From: Hyphomicrobiales bacterium
GTDB taxonomy: Bacteria; Pseudomonadota; Alphaproteobacteria; Rhizobiales; Rhizobiaceae
DNA: 64,000 bases
Direction of reading: 5' to 3'
Assembly (NCBI GenBank): GCA_900466005.1
Contig: UEGQ01000002.1
Coordinates: 1 to 64,000, forward strand
The translations under genes and the position numbers were made by a program. This document shows, piece by piece, positions 9,468 through 16,871 of this stretch. Below the pieces are notes generated by a model. It was not told the DNA's origin. It made no database searches and saw only the letters and a list, made by a program, of their open reading frames with translations. Numbering within the stretch: the first letter of the stretch is position 1; each line of letters opens with the position of its first letter.

Positions 9468-10292
9468 ATGCTGAATGCAACCAACGCGGATCGGACATTG
9501 CTGGAGGTCAACAACATCGAGGTGATCTATAACCACGTGATCCTCGTCTTGAAGGGCGTGAGCCTCTCCGTCCCGAAGGGCGGAGTAACGGCGCTGCTCG
9601 GTGGCAACGGCGCCGGCAAGACCACCACCTTGAAAGCCATCTCCAATCTTCTGAAGTCGGAGCGTGGCGAAGTCACCAAGGGCAGCATCATCTATCGCGG
9701 CGATCGCGTTCAGGATCTTTCACCGGCAGATCTGGTACGCCGCGGCGTCGTCCAGGTGATGGAAGGGCGTCATTGTTTCGAACATCTGACGGTCGAGGAG
9801 AACCTCCTGACCGGCGCGTATATCCGCCGAGACAGCAAGGCCGATATCCGACGCGATCTCGATATGGTCTATACCTATTTTCCGCGCCTGAAAGAGCGGC
9901 GCAAATCGCAGGCCGGCTATACTTCGGGCGGCGAACAGCAGATGACGGCGATTGGCCGCGCGCTCATGAGCCGACCGGAAACCATTCTCCTCGACGAGCC
10001 CAGCATGGGGCTCGCGCCGCAGCTGGTCGAGCAGATCTTCGAGATCGTGAAGGACGTGAATGAGGGCGAAGGCGTCACTTTCCTGCTGGCCGAACAGAAC
10101 ACCAATGTGGCGCTGCGCTATGCCCACTACGGCTACATTCTGGAAAGCGGCCGCGTGGTGATGGACGGCCCCGCCAAGGAACTGCGCGAAAACCCGGACG
10201 TCAGGGAATTCTATCTCGGCATGTCGGACAAAGGACGCAACAGCTTCCGTGATGTCCGAAGCTACCGCCGCCGCAAACGGTGGTTGGCATGA
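9468..10292 (+). CDS. livF: Branched-chain-type ABC transporter ATPase, LivF family
   Basis: A 274-residue second ATPase of the importer. It has Walker A LLGGNGAGKTTTLKAI, a LivF-type stretch RGVVQVMEGRHCFEHLTVEENL, a YTSGGEQQMTAIGRAL signature, Walker B TILLDEPSMGLAP and LLAEQNTNVAL with Gln in place of the usual switch His-containing segment. The C-terminus is slightly longer than in minimal LivF proteins. Its stop overlaps an ATG of the following ligase gene, so they are co-translated. Confidence 0.91.
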   Translation: MLNATNADRTLLEVNNIEVIYNHVILVLKGVSLSVPKGGVTALLGGNGAGKTTTLKAISNLLKSERGEVTKGSIIYRGDRVQDLSPADLVRRGVVQVMEGRHCFEHLTVEENLLTGAYIRRDSKADIRRDLDMVYTYFPRLKERRKSQAGYTSGGEQQMTAIGRALMSRPETILLDEPSMGLAPQLVEQIFEIVKDVNEGEGVTFLLAEQNTNVALRYAHYGYILESGRVVMDGPAKELRENPDVREFYLGMSDKGRNSFRDVRSYRRRKRWLA

Positions 10293-10318
10293 GGGCAGCG
10301 GAAGCAAGGAAAGACATC

Positions 10319-11488
10319 ATGAGCCATTTCGACCCTTTGGAAACGCGCTCCCGCGACGAACGCGACGCCGGCCAACTGGCGGCACTCAACGCCTTGCTGC
10401 CTCGGTGGGGTCGCAACCCCCTGGCCGACCTTTCGGAACTTGCGTCACTGCCGGTCTTGCGTAAGGCGGAACTTTCCGAGCACCAGAAGGCGCAGCCCCC
10501 TTTCGGCGGCCTGCCCGTCGGCAATGTCGTGCACTATTTCCAGTCGCCGGGACCGATCTACGAGCCGGGTGGCATCAGCCATGACTGGTGGCGCATGGGT
10601 CGCTTTCTCCATGCGCTCGGAGTCGGCCGGGGTGACATTGTGCACAACTGCTTCGGCTATCACCTGACACCGGCCGGCATGATTTTTGAGAATGGTGCGC
10701 GTGCCGTCGGGGCCGCGATCCTGCCCGCCGGCACGGGCCAGACCGAACTGCAGGTGCGCGCCGCCGCCGATATCGGTTCGACGGTCTATGCTGGAACGCC
10801 GGATTATCTCAAGGTGATTCTGGAGAAAGCCGATGAACTGGGCGAGCGCCTCAAGATCAGCCGTGCGGCCGTCTCCGGCGGCGCGTTATTCCCGAGTTTG
10901 AGGCAATATTACACCGATCGCGGCATTACATGCCTGCAGGTCTACGCAACGGCGGATCTCGGAAACATCGCTTATGAATCGTCCGCCATGGAAGGTCTGA
11001 TCATGGATGAGGGCGTGATCGTCGAGATCGTGCGGCCCGGCTCTGATCGGCCTGTTCCGGACGGCGAGGTCGGCGAAGTAATCGTGACCTCACTCAATCC
11101 GGATTATCCGCTCGTCCGCTTCGCGACGGGTGACCTCTCCGCCATTCTGCCCGGCACCAGCCCCTGCGGGCGCACCAATCGCCGCATCAAGGGCTGGATG
11201 GGCCGCGCCGACCAAACGACGAAAATCAAGGGCATGTTCGTGCGACCGGAACAGGTGGCACAACTGGTTGGTCGGCATGATGAGATCGTCCGGGCACGCG
11301 TCATTGCCAGCCGCGTGGGGGAAATGGATACGATGACGGTTCAGATCGAAACCCGCGCGACCAATCCCGCACTTTACGAACAGAGCATCATGGCGACGCT
11401 GAAAATGCGGGGAACCGTGGAACTGTTGCCGCCCGGCGCGCTCCCGAATGACGGTAAGGTCATCGAAGACCGCCGGAGTTATGATTGA
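10319..11488 (+). CDS. Phenylacetate-CoA ligase-like AMP-binding protein
   Basis: A 389-residue member of the PaaK-like adenylate-forming family, shorter than typical phenylacetate-CoA ligase (about 430-440). It retains a PGGISHDWWRMGRFLHALG-type N-terminal part, TVYAGTPDYLKVI, RAAVSGGALFPSLR, the acceptor-like VYATADLGNIAYES, the FATGDLSAILPG region and a C-terminal MKGMFVRPEQV-like segment. The glycine-rich AMP loop is not a good match, which may mean altered activity. The start could be the ATG at 10289, overlapping livF, or 10319, which has AAGGAAAG ahead. It is last in the operon and presumably acts on the imported acid. Confidence 0.82.
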   Translation: MSHFDPLETRSRDERDAGQLAALNALLPRWGRNPLADLSELASLPVLRKAELSEHQKAQPPFGGLPVGNVVHYFQSPGPIYEPGGISHDWWRMGRFLHALGVGRGDIVHNCFGYHLTPAGMIFENGARAVGAAILPAGTGQTELQVRAAADIGSTVYAGTPDYLKVILEKADELGERLKISRAAVSGGALFPSLRQYYTDRGITCLQVYATADLGNIAYESSAMEGLIMDEGVIVEIVRPGSDRPVPDGEVGEVIVTSLNPDYPLVRFATGDLSAILPGTSPCGRTNRRIKGWMGRADQTTKIKGMFVRPEQVAQLVGRHDEIVRARVIASRVGEMDTMTVQIETRATNPALYEQSIMATLKMRGTVELLPPGALPNDGKVIEDRRSYD

Positions 11489-11769
11489 GACTGCAGACTA
11501 CAAATGAACCTGTCAGGCGACACAACCGCCTAGCGACGTGCCTTCGTTCGGTCAGGCCGACAAGGGTTCGACGCTGTCGAGCAGGACGGATGATCGGCAA
11601 AGTCTCGTTTGCCCGTTTGCCGCCGGCAAACGATGCAGGCGGATGCCGTTTGACGGCCGGGGAGAATCGTGGCGCAACAATCTCAGCTATGGCCCCATGC
11701 TCCGGTTATCAGACCGGCGGGATCTCGGCCGAAACCCCGGCCTCCGTTGCGCCCGGGCTCCGAGCTCGC
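11489..11769. other. Convergent intergenic region with weak inverted repeats
   Basis: This region lies between the stops of the ligase (plus) and cysG (minus). Two short dyads are visible: GTTTGCCG/CGGCAAAC at 11615-11631, and a GGCCG/CGGCC stem near 11723-11740. Neither has a T-run, so terminator function is only plausible. No gene is supported. Confidence 0.35.
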
Positions 11770-12903
11770 TCACGCGCGAAGCTGCCGCGTACCGTAGGCG
11801 ACGTTGTGATTGGCGCCGAACCACCCGAGCTCCTGCCCCGTTGTCGCGACGCCGGGTATCGCTTCCACCGTCACGCCCCTTTGCCGCAACCAGCCGGCCT
11901 GCGCCGCCTCACGAACCGGATCCACCACACAGGCAGAGCAGAGCCACACAATCCGCTTTCCGGCGAGCACCAGGGCGAGGGCTTCATTGGGCAACACCGG
12001 CTTGCCGCCCGCGCGCGTGCCAAGGGGAACACGCCCGGCCTCCCGCCGTCCGAGCTCCAGCACGCCGCCGGCGATACTGTCGTCGAAGAAAATGGCATCG
12101 GCGGATTGCAGGGCACGCACCGCCTTCAGCGTGAGAAGCTCGGGATCAGACGGATGCGCGCCGACAAAGGCAAGATGACCGCCGGACGGCTCTGCGGCGA
12201 GGGTGTCCGCCTCGTTGAGAAGCGCAGCCGCCATTCCTTCCTCCGGAGGTTCGCCGCCGACTAGAGCACGGTCGACAAAGCCTTCCCAGAAGACGCGGCG
12301 CAGAGGCCCTGGGGACAGACGTTCGTGCAACCGCTCGCGGATTTTTTGCGCGATGTCGGCCCAGGCGCCGAGTGTGGCCGGAAGCAGCGTCTCGATACGA
12401 CGACGGATCGCCTGCGCGAGGATCGGAGCGGCGCCGTCGGTCGAGATCGAGACGATCACCGGCGAGCGATTGACGATCGAGCCGAAGCGGAACCGGCAAA
12501 AAGCCGGCCGATCGATGACATTTGCGGGAACACCCATCGCGTCCGCGGCATGGCAGAAGGCTTCGGCCTCGGTCTCGTCTGCGCAGTCCGCAATTGCAAG
12601 CGCCATGCCGGCGAAGCTGTCCGGCGTCCAGGCACACGGATGATGGATGATCCGGGATGCCGGTCGATGCTCAAGAGAACCGGTCAGCTCCCGCATCGCC
12701 TCACTCATTTGCTCCTCATCGGTGAAAACGTGTACCTCCGCTCCGGCGGCCGCCAGGAGCTCAGCCTTCCACGCCGCGCCCTCGGAGCCGCCGGCGACGA
12801 TGACCCTCCTGCCGCGGAGCTCCCAGAACACCGGAAGCGCCGCAAGCGGCGCAATCCGGCCGCGGCAACCTTCCTCACTCTGCTGCAAGCGCCTGCGTGG
12901 CAT
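11770..12903 (-). CDS. cysG: Siroheme synthase (CysG-like) with degenerate, shortened methyltransferase domain
   Basis: A 377-residue protein. Residues about 10-220 match the precorrin-2 dehydrogenase/sirohydrochlorin ferrochelatase module (Rossmann start GRRVIVAGGSEGAAWKAELL, then NVIDRPAFCRFRFGSIVNRSPVIVSISTDGAAP). The C-terminal 130 residues resemble only the first half of uroporphyrinogen-III methyltransferase. The expected VGAGPGDPELLT reads VGAHPSDPELLT, the GGDPF loop is replaced by LCSACVVDP, and the protein ends just after the EAIPGVATTG segment. Methylation is probably lost and supplied elsewhere. The start at 12903 has GGAAGGA ahead and overlaps narB. It makes siroheme for NirB. 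Confidence 0.85.
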   Translation of the reverse strand: MPRRRLQQSEEGCRGRIAPLAALPVFWELRGRRVIVAGGSEGAAWKAELLAAAGAEVHVFTDEEQMSEAMRELTGSLEHRPASRIIHHPCAWTPDSFAGMALAIADCADETEAEAFCHAADAMGVPANVIDRPAFCRFRFGSIVNRSPVIVSISTDGAAPILAQAIRRRIETLLPATLGAWADIAQKIRERLHERLSPGPLRRVFWEGFVDRALVGGEPPEEGMAAALLNEADTLAAEPSGGHLAFVGAHPSDPELLTLKAVRALQSADAIFFDDSIAGGVLELGRREAGRVPLGTRAGGKPVLPNEALALVLAGKRIVWLCSACVVDPVREAAQAGWLRQRGVTVEAIPGVATTGQELGWFGANHNVAYGTRQLRA

Positions 12904-15577
12904 CGATGATCCTTCCGATTTCAGAGCGGCATGAACCGCAGTTCGTCCCCGCAGAGAGTGCGGCGCCGATCGCCTCGACGCTGCGGCAGCCATTGCGGGC
13001 GGCGGCGGCGATCTGGTTCACGCCGACCGCAAAGCAGGAGCAGACGATGGCGCCGGTGTCGGGACGATCGGCACCGGGCCGGCCGGCGACGATCGCCTGG
13101 CGCCTCGCGGCGTCGGCGTGGACGCATGAGAGCTGCGAGACCGCCCAGCTGCGCGACACGGCAACCGGCTCAGCGGCGACGAAGAGCACAGCCAAAAGCT
13201 GTCCCTCTGCGAAGAAGGCGATCCGGTAGTCCCCGCTTCTGAGATCGACATAGCGGGCAGTCTCGGCCTTCGCCGATATGCCGAAAGCCCGCCGCGCCCA
13301 GCTTTCCCAATCGGGGACGGTCGCGTCGAAGCCGAGCTCGGCCCGCCAGCCGCCGTCAGCCCGGGCCAGCGCCCAATAGGCCGTGTCCAGCCCTTCCGGC
13401 CGCTGCGAACTGACGGCAAATCCGTAGGCTTGCGCCCCGTAGCGCCTCGCACCGACCGCGACGTGTTTCGACGCCGGCTGCCCCGAGATCGGATCTGTGA
13501 CCGGGGAGACGAGGGTGTCGATCCGGCCGCGTGAGGCGGTTTCGCCCGTCCAGTGCATCGGCACGAACACGGAACCACGGCGCTGACGGTCCGAAAGCAG
13601 TGCCCGGACGACGACCCGCGCGCCGTTCTCTACAGAAAGCTCGACGAGATCGGCATCCGAAATCCCATACTCGGCCGCGTCCAGCGGATGCATCTCGGCG
13701 AAAGGCTCGGCGGTATGGGCGGAGAGCCGCGCGCTTCTGCCGGTTCGTGTCATCGTGTGCCAGTGGTCACGGATGCGGCCGGTATTGAGCACAAGGGGAA
13801 AGTCGGGACCGACACGCGACGGGACCGTGGACCGGACGGCTACGAAACGGGCGCGCCCGTCGGGGTGGAAAAAGTGTCCATCCGCGAAGAAGCGGTGCTC
13901 CGCGGAAGCCTCGTCGGACCGCTGCGGCCATTGGAACGGCGCAAGGGCGCCATAGGCTCCCGCGTCGATCCCGGCATAGGCCCTGATGTCGAACGCGCGG
14001 TCGCCCTCGTTCTCGAAGGCCGACAGAGCGGCATGCTCGGCGAAGATCTCGGCCGGAGAATTCCAGGCGAAGGCCTCGGCAAATCCCATGCGGCGCCCGA
14101 CCTCGGCAAGCTGCCACCAGTCGGGCCGGGCTTCGCCGGGCGCCGGGCGGAACGGCCGCTGCCGGGAGATCCGGCGTTCCGAATTGGTGACCGTCCCGGC
14201 CTTCTCGCTCCAGCCTGCTGACGGCAGAAGCACATGGGCGAGACGCGTGGTGTCAGTCTCCTTTTCGATATCGGAGACAACGACGAACGGGCAGGTTTCA
14301 ATCGCCGCACGCACACGGTCGGCGTCCGGCATCGAGACGACCGGGTTGGTGGACATGATCCAGAGCGCCTTTATGCGTCCATCCGCAACGGCGTCGAACA
14401 TGTCGACGGCCTTGAGGCCTGGCCTGTCGGCGATCACCGGAGAACCCCAGTAGCGCTGGACGCGCTCGCGATCGTGCGGATTCTCGATCGCCATGTGGGC
14501 CGCAAGCATGTTTGCAAGTCCGCCGACCTCGCGACCGCCCATGGCGTTCGGCTGTCCGGTCAACGAGAATGGCCCCATACCGGGCCGGCCGATCCGGCCC
14601 GTCGCGAGGTGGCAGTTGATAATGGCGTTGACCTTGTCGGTGCCGAGCGACGACTGATTGACGCCCTGGCTGTAGCAGGTCACCACCATTTCCGTTCTCT
14701 CAAAAAGCGAGAAGAAACGGCGGATCGCGACGGCGGAAAGCCCTGTTTGCCGCGCCACGTCGTTGACCGAGATCCCACTGACAGCCGCGCGGACCTCGGC
14801 GAAGCCGTTGGTGTGAGCCGCGATATAGGCGTGGTCGAGCGTGCCCGCCTCGGCCAAGTGCGCAAGAAGGCCGTTGAAGAGCACCACGTCACCGTCGGCC
14901 CGGACCGGCAGGTGCAGGTCTGCGATCTCCGAGGTCGCGGTGCGGCGGGGATCGATGACGACGACCTTCATCTCGGGCCGGGCCGCCTTGGCGGCGGCAA
15001 GGCGTTGGTAGAGGACCGGATGGCACCAAGCCGTGTTGGAGCCGACAAGGACGACGAGGTCGGCGCGTTCGAGGTCGGTGTAGTCGCAGGGCACGACGTC
15101 GGCGCCAAACGCACGTCGGTGGCCGGCGACAGACGACGCCATGCACAGGCGCGAATTGGTGTCGATGTTCGCCGAGCCGATGAAGCCCTTCATCAGCTTG
15201 TTGGCAACGTAATAGTCCTCGGTCAACAACTGCCCGGAAACGTAAAAGGCGACCGAATCCGGACCGTGCTCGGCGATCGTCCGGCGGAAGGTTTCAGCGA
15301 CGAGGTCGAGGGCACCGTCCCAATCGGTCCGCTCACCGCGAATCTCGGGATAGAGGAGCCGCCCGTCACCTCCAAGCGTATCGGCGAGCGCCGAGCCTTT
15401 GGAGCAGAGCCGCCCGAAGTTCGCCGGATGGCTCGGATCGCCCTTGATATCGACATGGCCACTGTGATCGACCGTTGCGATGACCCCGCAGCCGACACCG
15501 CAGTACGGGCAGGTCGTCCTGGTGGCGACTGCGCCCGGACAGTCCGCCGATTCCGTTCCGGTGTCTTCGGCCTTCAC
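12875..15577 (-). CDS. narB: Assimilatory nitrate reductase, catalytic molybdoprotein
   Basis: A 900-residue bis-MGD molybdoenzyme that reduces nitrate to nitrite in the cytoplasm. An N-terminal [4Fe-4S] motif uses Cys23, Cys26, Cys30 and Cys58 (CPYCGVGC, LCSKGSALADTLGG). The likely Mo ligand is the Cys of NSRLCMASSVAGHRRAFG. A C-terminal MGD-binding part follows, and residues about 845-900 form a BFD-like [2Fe-2S] domain (IVCSCFAVG...NCGSCRSEI). I chose the GTG at 15577: a GGAGT site lies 6 bases before it, and this start follows the transporter stop with no overlap. NirB-type electron partners are not encoded next door apart from nirBD. Confidence 0.93.
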   Translation of the reverse strand: MKAEDTGTESADCPGAVATRTTCPYCGVGCGVIATVDHSGHVDIKGDPSHPANFGRLCSKGSALADTLGGDGRLLYPEIRGERTDWDGALDLVAETFRRTIAEHGPDSVAFYVSGQLLTEDYYVANKLMKGFIGSANIDTNSRLCMASSVAGHRRAFGADVVPCDYTDLERADLVVLVGSNTAWCHPVLYQRLAAAKAARPEMKVVVIDPRRTATSEIADLHLPVRADGDVVLFNGLLAHLAEAGTLDHAYIAAHTNGFAEVRAAVSGISVNDVARQTGLSAVAIRRFFSLFERTEMVVTCYSQGVNQSSLGTDKVNAIINCHLATGRIGRPGMGPFSLTGQPNAMGGREVGGLANMLAAHMAIENPHDRERVQRYWGSPVIADRPGLKAVDMFDAVADGRIKALWIMSTNPVVSMPDADRVRAAIETCPFVVVSDIEKETDTTRLAHVLLPSAGWSEKAGTVTNSERRISRQRPFRPAPGEARPDWWQLAEVGRRMGFAEAFAWNSPAEIFAEHAALSAFENEGDRAFDIRAYAGIDAGAYGALAPFQWPQRSDEASAEHRFFADGHFFHPDGRARFVAVRSTVPSRVGPDFPLVLNTGRIRDHWHTMTRTGRSARLSAHTAEPFAEMHPLDAAEYGISDADLVELSVENGARVVVRALLSDRQRRGSVFVPMHWTGETASRGRIDTLVSPVTDPISGQPASKHVAVGARRYGAQAYGFAVSSQRPEGLDTAYWALARADGGWRAELGFDATVPDWESWARRAFGISAKAETARYVDLRSGDYRIAFFAEGQLLAVLFVAAEPVAVSRSWAVSQLSCVHADAARRQAIVAGRPGADRPDTGAIVCSCFAVGVNQIAAAARNGCRSVEAIGAALSAGTNCGSCRSEIGRIIDATQALAAE

Positions 15578-15581
15578 GCGC

Positions 15582-16433
15582 TTACTCCGCTGGGACGCCG
15601 GCAGCATCGGCCATCCGTTCAACTGTTGCGGCACGCTTGGACCCGGTGCGGGCATGGGTCGTGTAGAGCGTCAGACCTACGAAAGTGAGACCACCGACGA
15701 GATTGCCGAGAACCGTCGGAATCTCGTTCCAGATGAAATAGTCCATGATCGAAAACTGGCCACCGAGCATCAGACCCGACGGGAACAGGAACATGTTCAC
15801 GATGGAATGCTCGAAACCCATGTAGAAGAACAGCATGATCGGCATCCACATTCCGATCACCTTGCCCGAAACCGAGGTCGACATCATCGCGGCCACCACG
15901 CCCGTCGATACCATCCAGTTGCAGAGCACGCCGCGGATGAACAGCGTCAGCATGCCGGCAGCCCCATGCGCCGCATAGCCGAGCGTACGACCCTCGCCGA
16001 TATGCCCGATCTTCTGACCGACCTCGTTCGGTTCGACCGAGAATCCAAAGGTGAAAATGATCGCCATCATCGCTGCAACGACCAACGCGCCGGCGAAATT
16101 TCCTGCGAAGACCAGACCCCAATTGCGCAGAACCCCGCCAACCGTCACACCCGGGCGTTTGTCGATCAGCGCAAGCGGCACGAGCGTGAAGACGCCGGTC
16201 AGAAGATCGAAGCCCATGAGATAGAGCAGGCAAAAGCCCACCGGAAAGAGGATCGCACCCGCGAGCGGCTGACCCGTCTGGACATTGATTGTCACGGCGA
16301 AGGCGGCGGCGAGCGCGAGGATCGCACCAGCCATGAATGCGCGGATCAGCGTATCCCTGGTCGACATGAAGACCTTCGCTTCACCGGCATCTATCATCTT
16401 GGTTACGAAATCGGTCGGTTGAACATAGGACAT
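15582..16433 (-). CDS. Formate/nitrite family transporter
   Basis: A 283-residue polytopic membrane protein of the FNT (FocA/NirC) family with about six transmembrane helices. It shows FAGNFAGALVVA, RGVLCNWMVSTGV and the GFEHSIVNMFLFP segment with the central-pore His. The ATG at 16433 follows an AAGGAAA site. Placed between nirD and narB, it most likely moves nitrite across the inner membrane, preventing nitrite loss or toxicity during nitrate assimilation. The family can also carry formate, so substrate assignment rests on context. Confidence 0.9.
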   Translation of the reverse strand: MSYVQPTDFVTKMIDAGEAKVFMSTRDTLIRAFMAGAILALAAAFAVTINVQTGQPLAGAILFPVGFCLLYLMGFDLLTGVFTLVPLALIDKRPGVTVGGVLRNWGLVFAGNFAGALVVAAMMAIIFTFGFSVEPNEVGQKIGHIGEGRTLGYAAHGAAGMLTLFIRGVLCNWMVSTGVVAAMMSTSVSGKVIGMWMPIMLFFYMGFEHSIVNMFLFPSGLMLGGQFSIMDYFIWNEIPTVLGNLVGGLTFVGLTLYTTHARTGSKRAATVERMADAAGVPAE

Positions 16434-16473
16434 GGCCGTGTTTCCTTGTTGCTGGAAAAGTTGGGCGGTCCCG

Positions 16474-16806
16474 CTACTCCGCGGCCGCCAATACTGCCCT
16501 TTCGAGCGAGATAGAGAGCGTTCCATCCTCGTTGCGGACGGGGATCGTGCGAACAGCTCCTTCGTCGGCACCGAGAGCCTGGCCGCTCTCCAGCGAGATC
16601 ACCCAGTTGTGCAGGGGGCAGGTCACCGCCTTGCCGTGCACGATGCCCTCCGAAAGCGGCCCGCCCTTGTGCGGACAATGATCGTCAATGGCAAAAACCT
16701 CGTTCTCGGCGGTCCGGAACACAGCGATCTTACCCTCCGGCGTCTTCACGCAGCGTGCGCCGCGCACGGGAATGTCCTCGATATGGCCGATAGCAATCCA
16801 GGTCAT
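16474..16806 (-). CDS. nirD: Nitrite reductase small subunit, Rieske type
   Basis: A 110-residue small subunit of NAD(P)H-dependent assimilatory nitrite reductase. It keeps a full Rieske [2Fe-2S] ligand set: Cys44-Pro-His46 (DDHCPHKGGPL) and Cys63-Pro-Leu-His66 (TCPLHNW). Many enterobacterial NirD proteins lack these ligands. The ATG at 16806 has AGGAAGGA ahead. An apparent upstream extension of the reading frame has no family similarity. It lies downstream of nirB in the same operon. Confidence 0.93.
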   Translation of the reverse strand: MTWIAIGHIEDIPVRGARCVKTPEGKIAVFRTAENEVFAIDDHCPHKGGPLSEGIVHGKAVTCPLHNWVISLESGQALGADEGAVRTIPVRNEDGTLSISLERAVLAAAE

Positions 16807-16871
16807 GGCTTTCCTTCCTCTTGAGACTTCACCATCCCCTCCCCGCCGATGGCGGGGAGAAGAGAAGACGG

